64,000 nucleotides of DNA from Planctomycetota bacterium (lineage in GTDB: Bacteria; Planctomycetota; SZUA-567; H5-PLA8): the NCBI GenBank assembly GCA_027493525.1, contig JAOSKN010000001.1:186001-250000 (forward strand). Reading direction: 5' to 3'. How positions within the stretch are numbered: position 1 is the stretch's first letter; every line of letters begins with the position of its first letter. The notes below the pieces were generated by a model that ran no database searches, was not told where the DNA came from, and saw nothing but the letters and a program-made list of their open reading frames with translations. Positions 9,433-18,514 of this stretch are shown here, piece after piece. A program made the position numbers and the translations under genes.

Positions 9433-9996
9433 ATGAGACGTTTCGCAAGCATCGCCCTGATGATGGGTTTGCTGAGTCTGGGTGCGTGGGCGCAGGACGG
9501 CCGGCCGGAAGGCCCGCGCCCGGACAAGGGCGGCGCTGACGGCCCCCGCGGGCAGCGCCCGAGCCGCGAAGAGATCCTCAAGCGCTTCGACACCGACGGC
9601 GACGGTCAATTAAGCGAAGCCGAGCGCGAAGCCGCGAAGGCCGCGATGAAGGAGCGCTTCGGAGACGGCAAGGGTCCCTTCGGCGGGCATCCTCCGCGCG
9701 AAGAACTCCTCAAGCGCTTTGACGCCGACGGCGACGGCCAGTTGAGCGAAGCCGAGCGCGAAGCCGCCCGCGAGGCCCTGAAGGAGCGCCGCGAGAAGGG
9801 CGAAGGCCCCTTCGGCGGGCGCCCGCCGCGCGAGGCGCTGCTCAAGCGCTTCGACGCCGACGGCGATGGGCAGTTGAACGAGGCCGAGCGCGAAGCCGCG
9901 AAGGCCGCGCTGAAGGAACGCATGGGCGAAGGGAAGGGCCCCCGCCCGCACGGGCCCAAGGACGGCGAACGGAAGCGGCCGCAAGCCGGCGAATAG
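9433..9996 (+). CDS. Secreted EF-hand protein with three tandem calcium-binding repeats
   Basis: A 187-residue exported protein. The signal peptide MRRFASIALMMGLLSLGAWA is followed by three copies of a 44-residue unit, each with an EF-hand loop: DTDGDGQLSEAE, DADGDGQLSEAE and DADGDGQLNEAE. The loops match the calcium-binding pattern DxDxDGxI/LxxxE and are joined by Gly/Pro-rich linkers. At DNA level the unit repeats every 132 bp. The ATG at 9433 has AAGGAGAG upstream; the longer ORF from 9376 is rejected because it would bury the signal peptide. A calcium-buffering or adhesion role outside the membrane is plausible but unproven. Confidence 0.9.
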   Translation: MRRFASIALMMGLLSLGAWAQDGRPEGPRPDKGGADGPRGQRPSREEILKRFDTDGDGQLSEAEREAAKAAMKERFGDGKGPFGGHPPREELLKRFDADGDGQLSEAEREAAREALKERREKGEGPFGGRPPREALLKRFDADGDGQLNEAEREAAKAALKERMGEGKGPRPHGPKDGERKRPQAGE

Positions 9997-10026
9997 CCCC
10001 GGCGCGAGAAGCCGAGAGTCAGGCCT

Positions 10027-10050
10027 GCCGGGGCGGGAAACCGCCCCGGC
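10027..10050 (+). terminator. GC-rich hairpin with GAAA tetraloop after the EF-hand gene
   Basis: Perfect 10-bp stem (GCCGGGGCGG pairing with CCGCCCCGGC) closed by a GAAA loop. Only a short T run follows, so it may be a weak intrinsic terminator or an mRNA-stabilising 3' structure. Confidence 0.5.
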
Positions 10051-10142
10051 GCCGTTTGGAGACGGGCTGAAAAAACCGGATTCCCTTTCCACCCGCTTTG
10101 CGCGATAACCGGACCGCGCGAGAGCCAGCGGGGACTCGGGTC

Positions 10143-10871
10143 ATGGCGGCCAAGAAAAAGCTCGCCCTCATCACCTTCGACATCGACGACACGCTCTATT
10201 CGACCACCGAATTCGTCCGCCTGGCCCGCGAAAACTCGCTCAAGGCCATGCTCGCCGCCGGCCTGCGCATCGACCTGGAGGCCGCGCGCGCGGAACTGGA
10301 CGAGGTCGTCCAGGAGTTCACCTCCAACGACGAGCACCACTACGACCGGCTGCTCCAGCGCCTGCCGCCCGAATGCCTCGCCGACTGCAACCCGGCCATC
10401 GTGGTGGCCTCCGGCGTGGCCGCTTACCACGACACGGTCTTCGGGCAGCTCAATCCCTACGAGGACGTCCTGGAATCGATCAAGCGCCTGAAGGAGCAGG
10501 GCTACAACCTCGGGGTGATCACGCAGGGCTGGACGGTCAAGCAAGCCGAGAAGCTCGTGCGTCTGCGGGTGCTCCCGTACCTCAACAAGAAGGCGCTCTT
10601 CCTCAGCGAACAACTGGGCATGAGCAAGGCCAACCCCAAGTTTTTCCAGCGCGTCGCCGGGGCGCTGGGCCTCCCGCCGGAACGCTGCATGCACGTCGGC
10701 GACCGCCCCGACCGCGACGTGGACCCCGCCAACCAGGCCGGCTGGCTCACGGTGCTCAACAAGCGCAGCGGCAGGCACCACGAACGGGTCTGCGAGACGC
10801 CGCCGCTCTACACGATCCACAATTTCTGGGATCTGGCGGAGATCCTGGAGCGCGATTTCGAGCCGGCGTAA
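10143..10871 (+). CDS. HAD-superfamily hydrolase
   Basis: A cytoplasmic phosphatase-type HAD protein of 242 residues. Motif I is FDIDDTLY (nucleophile Asp about residue 13, general acid Asp 15). Motif II is the Thr in VITQG, motif III the Lys in SKANPKFF, and motif IV HVGDRPDRDVD. The cap lies between residues about 20 and 110, with a C1-type helical arrangement as in the TIGR02253/G2 group. The substrate is unknown. The ATG at 10143 is preferred over the upstream non-ATG start at 10098, although its Shine-Dalgarno is weak. It appears to be monocistronic, followed by tRNA-Glu. Confidence 0.88.
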   Translation: MAAKKKLALITFDIDDTLYSTTEFVRLARENSLKAMLAAGLRIDLEAARAELDEVVQEFTSNDEHHYDRLLQRLPPECLADCNPAIVVASGVAAYHDTVFGQLNPYEDVLESIKRLKEQGYNLGVITQGWTVKQAEKLVRLRVLPYLNKKALFLSEQLGMSKANPKFFQRVAGALGLPPERCMHVGDRPDRDVDPANQAGWLTVLNKRSGRHHERVCETPPLYTIHNFWDLAEILERDFEPA

Positions 10872-11008
10872 CGGGCCGCCGCAGTAGGGCCACGCTCGGA
10901 CAACCCGCCCGCGACGGCCGCGCCCGGCCCCGAATCGGCCCTTGAAGATGATGCGGGATGCTCTACCCTCACAACCCTTCACGGTTGCCGCTCCATGCGA
11001 CCGCAGGC

Positions 11009-11086
<78 letters not shown>

Positions 11087-11219
11087 TATTACTTTCCGTA
11101 TGCGCTTTGAACTTCTCACGATAAGTCGAACGCATGACGGCTGGCGGGGCGGTCTCCCCTCGGCCGCGCGCGCAAGTCGACGGCAATGGGCGGCCCGGCG
11201 AAAGGTAAGGCGGCGCAGG

Positions 11220-11912
11220 TCAGAGCCAGCGCTGGCCGGGACGATGAGCGCGGCGGGCGCGCGGCGGGCCGAAGATTTCCATGTGGACGATCGCTTGCGC
11301 GGCAAGCGCGGCTTTCTTGTCCGGGTTGGCGTCGCGCAGCGCGCTCAGCCAGGGCGCGAGATCCATTCCGCCGCGCGACGAGCGCTTGCGCGGCGGCGCG
11401 ATGAGGCCGAGATTGGGCATGGGTTGCGGGGCTTGCGCGGGGAGAGCTTGCGCCGGCCTCTGCTTCGCGCGCCTGCGCTTGGGTTGCGCGGGCGGCTGAG
11501 CCCGAGGCGCCGGCGGGGTCGGTGCGTTTGCGGGGCGGTGGGGCGGCTTGACGGCTTGGACCGTGCGCACCGTCGCGGGCTGCGGTGGGCGTGGCGCGGG
11601 ACTGACCGGCTGCGGGGCGGGCCTGACCGGCTGCGGGGCGGGCTGCGCCGGGACCGGCCGGACTTCGCTGCGCTGGGCCGGTCGGGGGGCCGGCGTGGTC
11701 GAACCGCCGGGCTGGGTTTCACGGCGCGCTTCTTCGAGCAGTTCGGCCAGCGTGCGGGGGCGCGGGCCGCTGGAGCGCCCGTCGCCGTAATCGTACGGCC
11801 CGCGCTGGGGCTCGGCGTTCGAACGCCCGCGCGGCCCCATGGGCGCCTGGGGTTCCTGCGACCCGAAGAGGGTGCGGAAGATCCAGGCGATCAGTTCGAT
11901 CAAGGCGTCCAT
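11220..11912 (-). CDS. Pro/Ala-rich protein of unknown function
   Basis: A 230-residue protein with three parts. An N-terminal hydrophobic or amphipathic segment (MDALIELIAWIFRTLFG) may bind the membrane. A long Pro/Gln/Ala/Arg-rich low-complexity region follows. A C-terminal folded-looking helix contains MDLAPWLSALRDANPDKKAALAAQAIVHMEIF. It is on the same strand as floA, about 250 bases downstream, with a MITE-like element between them. No family recognised; a membrane-associated adaptor is a guess. Shine-Dalgarno is weak. Confidence 0.65.
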   Translation of the reverse strand: MDALIELIAWIFRTLFGSQEPQAPMGPRGRSNAEPQRGPYDYGDGRSSGPRPRTLAELLEEARRETQPGGSTTPAPRPAQRSEVRPVPAQPAPQPVRPAPQPVSPAPRPPQPATVRTVQAVKPPHRPANAPTPPAPRAQPPAQPKRRRAKQRPAQALPAQAPQPMPNLGLIAPPRKRSSRGGMDLAPWLSALRDANPDKKAALAAQAIVHMEIFGPPRARRAHRPGQRWL

Positions 11913-12000
11913 GGGTTGGCGCGTGGCGCTCCGTTCCCGTTATTTTATCTCACCGGCTCCTCAAGACGCTACTCGGCGCGACCCTGCTTCCGGACGCCGC

Positions 12001-12167
12001 CTAGCAGCCCGTTGAAAAAGGGAGCGGGCCATTAAACGGCGCTTTTGCCCAGCCCTTCGTTGCGCCCTCGTCACAGAGCTCCTCTGGATATGCTCCTCGG
12101 TCGCGCCTCGGTCTGTACAAAAATCGCTCGTTTACTGACCGCACCCCCTTTTTCAACGGGCTGCTAG
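12001..12167. mobile_element. MITE-like element with 22-bp perfect terminal inverted repeats
   Basis: Both ends carry the same 22-bp sequence in inverted orientation (12001-12022 and 12146-12167), beginning CTAGCAGCCCGTTG. Weaker complementarity continues inwards for about 25 more bases on each side, so the 167-bp element could fold into one long hairpin. No ORF is present. The outer CTAG on both sides could be a 4-bp target duplication of the YTAR type used by IS5-group elements, or simply part of the repeat. The right CTAG contains the stop codon of floA. Confidence 0.8.
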
Positions 12168-13366
12168 ACCGAATCGGCGGGCCCGCCGCCGATGGTTTCG
12201 CGCATGCTGGTGTCGGCCTGGACGTTGCGCAGGTTGTAGTAGTCCATGACGCCCATCTTGCCGGTGCGCAGGGCCTCGGAGAGGGCGCGCGGGATTTCGG
12301 CTTCGGCGAGGACGACCTGGGCGCGGTTTTCTTCGACCATGGCTTTCATTTCCTGTTCCTTGGCGCGGGCCATGGCGGCGCGGCGTTCGGCCTCGGCTTG
12401 GGCCATCTGGAGGTCGGCGTGGGCCTGCGCGGTGCGGAGGTTGGCGCCGATGTTCTCGCCCACGTCGACGTCGGCGATGTCGATGGAGACGATCTCGAAG
12501 GCGGTGTTGGCGTCGAGGGCCTTGTTGAGCACGGCCTTGGAGATGCGGTCGGGGTTTTCGAGCACCTCCTTGTGGCTGACGGCGGAGCCGATGGCGGAGA
12601 CGATGCCTTCGCCGACGCGGGCGATGATGGTCTCTTCGGTGGCGCCGCCGAGGAACTGTTCGAGCTTGGTGCGGACGGTGACGCGGGCGCGGACCTTGAG
12701 CTGGATGCCGTCCTTGGCGACGGCGTCGATGGTGACGCGGCCCTGGCGCGGGTTGGGGCAGTCGATGACGCGGGGATTGACGGAGGTGGAGACGGCCTCG
12801 GTGACGCTCTTGCCCTCGGTGCGCAGCGTGGCCAGGTCGATGGCGCAGGCCTTGGAGAAGTTAAGTTCGATCTTGCTGCGCTTGGCGGCGATCAAGCCTT
12901 CGATGACGCCCTGGACGCGGCCGCCGGCGAGGACGTGGCTGGCGAGGCACTGAAACAGGTAGGAGTCGCGCTCGCGCTTGGCCATCTTGTCCATCTCGAC
13001 GGCGTCCTCTTCGCGGCTGATGTCCAGGCCGCCCTGGTGCGAGGTGATGAGCGCCTTGAGGAGTTCTTCAACGCGCCCGCCGGCGAGGTAGTGGGCTTCC
13101 CAGAGGTCGGCGGGGAGGTCCATGCCGGCCTTCTTGGAGGCGATGCGCGCGCGGACGATGAGTTGGAGTGGGACGCGGCGCAGGCGCATGGCGACCATGT
13201 CGAAGATGCTGATCGGCGCGCCGGACAACTGGGTCTGGACCCAGAGCATGCCGAAATTCCAGAGGATGCTCAGCACGATCAGGAGCATCACGACGGCGAC
13301 GGCGATGAAGACGAGCAGCACGTCGGTGCCGACCGCCGGGAGCAGCCAGGACGAGACCCAGTTCAT
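12164..13366 (-). CDS. floA: Flotillin-like protein FloA with internal duplication
   Basis: SPFH-type scaffold of functional membrane microdomains. Residues about 15-37 form a membrane hairpin. The FloA features are [28 protein letters not shown], a SPFH domain and an Ala/Glu-rich C-terminal helix ([26 protein letters not shown]). At 400 residues it is about 70 longer than usual. The extra length is a repeated block: [20 protein letters not shown] (91-110) and [20 protein letters not shown] (143-162). The TAG stop lies inside the terminal repeat of the MITE-like element, so the last residues may have been altered by insertion. Confidence 0.92.
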   Translation of the reverse strand: MNWVSSWLLPAVGTDVLLVFIAVAVVMLLIVLSILWNFGMLWVQTQLSGAPISIFDMVAMRLRRVPLQLIVRARIASKKAGMDLPADLWEAHYLAGGRVEELLKALITSHQGGLDISREEDAVEMDKMAKRERDSYLFQCLASHVLAGGRVQGVIEGLIAAKRSKIELNFSKACAIDLATLRTEGKSVTEAVSTSVNPRVIDCPNPRQGRVTIDAVAKDGIQLKVRARVTVRTKLEQFLGGATEETIIARVGEGIVSAIGSAVSHKEVLENPDRISKAVLNKALDANTAFEIVSIDIADVDVGENIGANLRTAQAHADLQMAQAEAERRAAMARAKEQEMKAMVEENRAQVVLAEAEIPRALSEALRTGKMGVMDYYNLRNVQADTSMRETIGGGPADSV

Positions 13367-13468
13367 GCGCGATTCCTCCGTGTGGACGACGCGCCCGGCA
13401 GCGCTCCGGGCGGCCAGCGGCCGGCCTGGAAATACGGCTTCCGGGGTTTCTCTTTCGGCTACGGCATA

Positions 13469-14167
13469 TCAGAAGGCGAACTTTTCTCCAGGACTCATCA
13501 CCTTGCACCGGGCGCCCTGTTTCTCGACGTGGAAGGCGAAGTTGAGCGGGTCGGCCTTGATGATCTCGAACGTGTTGTAGTGCATGGGGACGCAGGTCTT
13601 GGCCTTGAGGAACTCGGCCGCCTTGCTGGCGTCCTCGACGCCCATCGTGAAGTTGTCCCCGATGGGCAGGCAGGCCACGTCGATCTCGTGCTGCTCGCCG
13701 TAGAGCTTCATCTCGTCGAAGAGCGCGGTGTCGCCGGCATGGTAGAGAACCTTGTTCTTGCCCCAGTGCACCAGGTAGCCGACGGGGGAGTTCGGCGGCG
13801 GGACGGAGCCGTCGGGGCGCGGGTCGCCGCCGACCCCGTGAAAGGCCAGCGTGACCTTCACGCGCCCGAAGGGAAAGGCGAAACTCCCGCCGGTGGACAT
13901 CGGGTGCGCCTTGACCATGCGACGCTGGAACCAGCCCGCCAGTTCCCAGGTGCAGATCACCGTGGCGTCGAACTTCTTGGCCAGCGCCTCGGTGTCGCCG
14001 TAGTGGTCGGCGTGGGCATGGGTGAGCAGGATGTAGTCGCACTTGCGGATGTCTTCGAGCTTGCTGGTGCAGACGGGGTTGCCGCTGATGAAGGGGTCGA
14101 TGAAGACGGTGTGCTTCTCGTCCTCGATGCGAAAGGCGCTGTGACCGTAGTACTTCAGGGAAGGCAT
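13469..14167 (-). CDS. UPF0173 metallo-beta-lactamase-fold hydrolase
   Basis: A 232-residue metal-dependent hydrolase of the UPF0173/YtkL family. Metal ligands are seen in THAHADHYGD (HxHxDH), AFHGVGG, YHAGDTALF and the final PMHYNTFE. The start is ATG 14167 with GGAGG 7 nt upstream; the TTG at 14173 is less likely. About 100 bases upstream of floA on the same strand. Substrate unknown for this family. Confidence 0.92.
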   Translation of the reverse strand: MPSLKYYGHSAFRIEDEKHTVFIDPFISGNPVCTSKLEDIRKCDYILLTHAHADHYGDTEALAKKFDATVICTWELAGWFQRRMVKAHPMSTGGSFAFPFGRVKVTLAFHGVGGDPRPDGSVPPPNSPVGYLVHWGKNKVLYHAGDTALFDEMKLYGEQHEIDVACLPIGDNFTMGVEDASKAAEFLKAKTCVPMHYNTFEIIKADPLNFAFHVEKQGARCKVMSPGEKFAF

Positions 14168-14388
14168 GGGCAATCCTCCGACGCGATGGCTTGACGGCCA
14201 TTATTCCGGCGCGCGCCGGGGTTTGCAAGGAGCAGCGGGAAGGCCGAGAGGAGCGGAGAGAAGGCCGTTAAGGCCAACGGCATACGCCAGGCGTTGAATG
14301 CCCCTCCCCTGCCCAATCCCCGTGTCCCGAGTTCCGTTCGGCTCCTTGCCGTTGCGAGGGGCGCGGTCGGTCCCTTAAAGTAGCGTTA

Positions 14389-14937
14389 ATGGGCTGCTCG
14401 CCGTTCGTTTACGCCGCGCTGCTGGCGCTGCTGGACCTGTGGCTGTTGGTGGAGATCGGCCGGCACTGGGGCGTGCTGCCGGCGCTGGGGATCGCGTTCC
14501 TCCCGAGCATGCTGGGGGGCGGGCTGGCCCAACGGCAGCGGCAGCGGGTCTGGAGCCGGGTGCAGGACGACCTGCGCGCGGGCCGGCCGCTGGAAACGAA
14601 CGCGCTCGAGGGGCTGGTCGCCCTGGCGGCGGGCGTGCTCCTGCTGATCCCGGGCCCGCTCAGCACGGTGCTGGGGCTGCTGCTCCTGATCCCCGGGATG
14701 CGGCGGCTGGCGGCCGGGTTGATCCGGAAACGGCTGGGCCCGCGGCCGGCCAAGGGCGCGGTGTTGGACCCCCGCGCGGCGCCGGACGCAGGGGCCGGCT
14801 GGCCCGGCGGCTACGTCAAGATCGTGCGGATCGGCGGCGCGCCGCCTGGGCCCGCAGCCGGCGGGATCAAAGAGGCCGAAGGCCGGAGCCTCGACGACGA
14901 CGACGCGCCTCCGGCGCTGCCGCCCAGACAGGAGTGA
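14389..14937 (+). CDS. fxsA: FxsA-family membrane protein
   Basis: A 182-residue inner-membrane protein. The N-terminal half matches FxsA: FVYAALLALLDLWLLVEIG, GIAFLPSMLGGGLAQRQ, then GLLLLIPGPLSTVLGLLLLIPGMR, giving about three to four membrane segments. The C-terminal 70 residues are polar and acidic (DDDDAPPALPP). FxsA is known for modulating phage exclusion when overproduced; its normal role is unclear. The start is the first ATG after TAGCGTTA, with no strong ribosome-binding site. Next to a phosphatase gene on the same strand. Confidence 0.85.
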   Translation: MGCSPFVYAALLALLDLWLLVEIGRHWGVLPALGIAFLPSMLGGGLAQRQRQRVWSRVQDDLRAGRPLETNALEGLVALAAGVLLLIPGPLSTVLGLLLLIPGMRRLAAGLIRKRLGPRPAKGAVLDPRAAPDAGAGWPGGYVKIVRIGGAPPGPAAGGIKEAEGRSLDDDDAPPALPPRQE

Positions 14938-15032
14938 AAGACGGGGGGCGGACGGTTGGCATGGCGGCGCGCAGCGTGGGAGGCGCGATACGAAGCGGCA
15001 GGTTCGAAGCATGAGGCGCGGCGGGTTGCGGC

Positions 15033-15579
15033 ATGATGGCGTTCATCGCACGGGTACTGTTCTATCCGACGCTGATCTGGAACCTCGCGCTGTGCGGGCT
15101 GGACAAGAACCGGCGCTGGTGGGACCGCGTGGACCGGCAGCTCTGGATCGGGGGCGCTGCCGACGGAGGCCGACGTGCCGAAACTGGCGGCGGAAGGGAT
15201 CGGGGGCGTGGTCAACACCTGCGCGGAGACCGAGGGGCCCGTGCGCGCATACCCCAAGTACGAGATCGAGCAGTTGCACATTCCCACGGTGGACTTCACG
15301 CCGCCCGCGCTGCCGGACATCGAGAAGGCGGTGGCCTTCATCGACCGGCTGCACGCGCAGGGCAAGGGCGTGTACGTGCACTGCAAAGCGGGGCGCGGGC
15401 GCAGCGCGACGGTGGCGCTATGCTGGTTGGTGTCGGCGCGGGACTGGACGCCGGAGGCCGCGCAGCAACACCTGCTCAACCGCCGCCCGCACGTGAACAA
15501 AAAGCTCTACCTGCGCGACGTGGTGCGAGTCTTCTACGCCAAGCGCAGGCAAACCGGCTCGCCAGCCAGGCCGGCGTAG
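15033..15579 (+). CDS. Dual-specificity protein phosphatase, frameshifted
   Basis: Cysteine-dependent phosphatase of the DSP/PTPMT1-like type. The N-terminus MMAFIARVLFYPTLIWNLALC may be a membrane anchor, followed by NRRWWDRVDRQLWIG. The catalytic P-loop is HCKAGRGRSAT, matching HCx5R(S/T). The general-acid loop precedes it (PTVDFTPP). The two halves are in different frames; removing one G from the GGGGG run near 15149-15153 gives the continuous IGALPTEADVPKLAAEG, so an extra G is inferred. About 180 residues. Substrates may be phosphoproteins or lipids. It lies immediately before a secreted glycosidase gene. Confidence 0.85.
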
Positions 15580-15603
15580 CCGGCGCAGCCCGGAGGATAC
15601 GCC

Positions 15604-18417
15604 ATGCACGGACGACTCGCGCTCGGGATGCTCCTATTAATGCTGGCTTGCGGCGCGACGCGAGCGGGCGAGCCGGCGGCGCAGATCGAAGCCGATAAGC
15701 CGCTGGGCGGCTGGACGTTCATGAATGGGCCGGAGTTCCCCGGGGCGACGGGGGCGCTGGAATTGGTCCCCGAAGCGGAGGGCCTGGGGCGGCCGGCGCT
15801 GAAGCTGAGCGGGGACTTCACCAAGGGCGGCAATTACGTGCAGGCCGCTAAGGAGTTCGAGAAGGGGCTCGTCGCGCGGCTGGCCTTCCGCGTCAAGGCG
15901 CCCGGCGCGAAGCAGCTCACGATCCGCGTCGTGGACGGCTCGAAGCAGTGCCACCAGATCAACCTGAAGCTCGACGCGGGCGACGGCTGGCAGGCGCTGG
16001 ATTTTCCGCTGCTGGATTTCTTCAAACACATGGGCGCGCCCGCGGCGGTGCAGGGCGTGGCGAAGTACGAGAAGTGGGGCGGCGCCAACGACGGCAAGTG
16101 GCACGCTCCCGCGCGTTCGCTGGCGATCCTCGCGGGGCGGCACACGAAACCCGAGAGCCTCCAGCCGACGGTCTGGATCGCCGACGTGGCGCTGCATCCT
16201 CCGGAAGGCGCGAGCTACGAGGAGGACTTCGAAGCCGCAGACGCGCTCCCCGCCGGCTGGAGCGCGAAGGGGCAGGCCGCCGCGGCCAGCGGCACGGCCT
16301 ACCGCGGCAAGCGCGCGCTGAAGCTGGAGCGGAACCTCGAGAACCTGCAGGCCGAGACCGGCGCGACCGGCGCGACCTTCCCGGCCCGGCCCGGCGTGTG
16401 GGAGGGCTCCGGCGCGGTGCGCACCGAGCTGAACTCGCCCGACAACTCGTACCGCGTCGAAGTCGCCGTCGAGGCGCTGAAGGCCGACGGCTCGGCGCTG
16501 GAGTCCGTCACGCTGCTGGAGGAGTTCGGCAAGAAGGACTGGCGCGTGCCGAAGAAGAAGTTCGAACTGCCCCCCGGCACGGCGCAGGCGCGGATCGTGG
16601 TGCGCCTGCACAAGGCCGACGGGGCGTGCTGGATCGACGACCTGTCCCTGGCGCGCGTGGGCGGCGACGAGAAGCGGATCGACCGGATCGTGCTGTCCAC
16701 CGCGCGGCTCGGGAACCTGCTTTTCCCCGACGACAAGCGGCTCGCGCACGTCCGGGTGGAAGCGCTGCGCGAACTGCGCGACGAGGAGCGGAAACTGCGC
16801 GCCTCGGTCCGCGACTACTGGGGCGCCGCTCAGGCCACGCCGCTGGAAACCGAACTGAAGCCCGAAGGAAAGGACAAGGACCGCTTTGCGTACACGGCCG
16901 AAGTGGACTTGTCCGGCATGCCGCTGGAAACCGGACGCTTCTACGAGCTGCACGCGGAACTCCCGGGCGCGGCGGGCGACCCCGACACGGAATTCACGGG
17001 CTTCGCGATCCTGCCGGAGGCCCCCGCGCGCGGGTTCAAGCCCGAGGAGATTCCCTTCACCATCCGCAACTGGGACAACCGGCTCAAGGACTACTTCTTC
17101 CTCGCCGACCGGCTGGGCATCCGCAACCTGGGGATCTGGGGCGGCTGGGCCTCGAAGAAGCCCTACGCGCCGCACGCGCCGGGGGTCGAGTTCTGCAAGG
17201 AACTGGGCGCGCGCTGGATCACCACGACGCCGGCCGCCTCGGTGGAGCGGGAGGGCTTCGCCGAGTACGACGAGGCGGCGCTGCGCGAGGGGATGACGAA
17301 CTTCCTCAAGGCCTACGCCGGCCCGAGCCTGGGCGCGATCGCGCAAGGCAACGAGCCCCACGGGAAACTCGAGAAGGTGAAGGAGAACGTGCGGGCCTAC
17401 AAGGCCGTCTACGAGTCGGTCAAGGCGTTCGACCCGAAGATCCTCGTGATCGGGACCTCGGTGGAACCCAACGCGGACTACTTCAACGAAGGCTACTACA
17501 AGTACCTCGACGCCTACGATTACCACGTCTACGAGGGCTACCGGAACGTGCGCAAAGCGTTCCAGGAGTACAAGGCGCTGATGCAGAAGTTCGACGCGGT
17601 GAAGCCGGTCTACTCGACCGAACTGGGCCTGAACAGCCAGGGCATGTCGCGCTATACGGTGGCGCTTGAGCTGGTCAAGAGCACGACGGCCTTCTTCGCG
17701 GAAGGCGGCGTCAGCGTCTCGTGGTTCACGATCATGTACCCGGATCCGAAGGGCAAGTCGCGCGGATCCTCCGGCGAAGCGCACTGCGTCTTCGACTGCA
17801 AGTACAGCCAGTACAATCCCAAGCTCGACGCGATCACCTACTACGCCGTGGTCAACGCGCTCCTCGACAAGAAGTTCGCCGAGGAGAAGCAGTACGAGGA
17901 TGGAACGCAGGCGTTCCTCTTTAGGAACGGCGCGGGGCAGTGCCTGCAAGTGCTCTGGAACGAGAGGGGCCGGAAAGACGTGGCCGTGCCGTTGCCGGGC
18001 GTGAAGGCGGCGGAGATCCTGCGGATCGACGGGACCCGCACGGCCTGCGCGCTCGCGGACGGCGTCCTGCCGGCGTCGGTCTCGAACGAGCCGATCCTGC
18101 TGCTGTACGAACAACAGGCGGCGAAGCTGGCCGAGGCCCTGAAGCCCAGCGAGTTCAAGCTGCTGGAAGCGCCGGAGGTGTTCGTGAAGGGCAAGAGCGC
18201 GACGCTCGAGATCAAGGTTCCAAGAGGCCTGAAGCTCATCGGCCCGCCACTCTGGAAGTACTCCGAATATACGTTCGAAGTCGGCGTAGCCTCCTGCCAG
18301 ATCGCCGTCCCCGCCGACGCTACCGCGCGCGAGGCCCGCATCCTGGCGCGAATGCTCGACGTGAAAGGCAACGTGCTGGGCGAGATCGCCGTGCTGGCGC
18401 CGGTGCGGAGCCAGTGA
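15604..18417 (+). CDS. Secreted clan GH-A-like glycoside hydrolase with N-terminal carbohydrate-binding-type domains
   Basis: A 937-residue exported enzyme. Signal peptide at residues 1-21 (LLLMLACGATRAG). Two beta-rich domains of the CBM type span about 25-360, for example TVWIADVALHPP and CWIDDLSLARVGG. A catalytic TIM barrel spans about 480-770. Candidate acid/base Glu584 is in QGNEPHG and candidate nucleophile Glu673 in YSTELGLNSQG, the spacing and context expected for clan GH-A (GH5/GH39-like). A beta-rich C-terminal domain follows. The exact family and substrate cannot be set here. The stop TGA lies within the first unit of a heptamer array. Nearby thpR and a beta-helix protein are on the same strand. 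Confidence 0.8.
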   Translation: MHGRLALGMLLLMLACGATRAGEPAAQIEADKPLGGWTFMNGPEFPGATGALELVPEAEGLGRPALKLSGDFTKGGNYVQAAKEFEKGLVARLAFRVKAPGAKQLTIRVVDGSKQCHQINLKLDAGDGWQALDFPLLDFFKHMGAPAAVQGVAKYEKWGGANDGKWHAPARSLAILAGRHTKPESLQPTVWIADVALHPPEGASYEEDFEAADALPAGWSAKGQAAAASGTAYRGKRALKLERNLENLQAETGATGATFPARPGVWEGSGAVRTELNSPDNSYRVEVAVEALKADGSALESVTLLEEFGKKDWRVPKKKFELPPGTAQARIVVRLHKADGACWIDDLSLARVGGDEKRIDRIVLSTARLGNLLFPDDKRLAHVRVEALRELRDEERKLRASVRDYWGAAQATPLETELKPEGKDKDRFAYTAEVDLSGMPLETGRFYELHAELPGAAGDPDTEFTGFAILPEAPARGFKPEEIPFTIRNWDNRLKDYFFLADRLGIRNLGIWGGWASKKPYAPHAPGVEFCKELGARWITTTPAASVEREGFAEYDEAALREGMTNFLKAYAGPSLGAIAQGNEPHGKLEKVKENVRAYKAVYESVKAFDPKILVIGTSVEPNADYFNEGYYKYLDAYDYHVYEGYRNVRKAFQEYKALMQKFDAVKPVYSTELGLNSQGMSRYTVALELVKSTTAFFAEGGVSVSWFTIMYPDPKGKSRGSSGEAHCVFDCKYSQYNPKLDAITYYAVVNALLDKKFAEEKQYEDGTQAFLFRNGAGQCLQVLWNERGRKDVAVPLPGVKAAEILRIDGTRTACALADGVLPASVSNEPILLLYEQQAAKLAEALKPSEFKLLEAPEVFVKGKSATLEIKVPRGLKLIGPPLWKYSEYTFEVGVASCQIAVPADATAREARILARMLDVKGNVLGEIAVLAPVRSQ

Positions 18418-18442
18418 ACAGTGAACAGTGAACAGTGAACAG
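18412..18442 (+). repeat. Heptamer tandem repeat, unit CAGTGAA x4.4
   Basis: Four perfect copies of CAGTGAA plus three bases. The first TGA (18415-18417) is the stop codon of the glycoside hydrolase. Because seven is not a multiple of three, the array carries TGA in all three plus-strand frames. Confidence 0.95.
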
Positions 18443-18514
18443 CATACACCTGTTGGTTAGTCCCAAGCCTCCGTAGACGTTGCCGCTTGCCGATCGATAC
18501 CTTTGGAGTCCTCC

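Noticed and set aside
14262..14281. GCCGTT/AACGGC inverted repeat as a terminator
   Set aside because: No T run follows on either strand, and it lies between divergent gene starts.
15637..18114. Very long minus-strand ORF (825 codons) opposite the glycosidase
   Set aside because: Antisense to a gene with clear signal peptide and catalytic motifs; composition reflects GC-rich third positions of the real frame.
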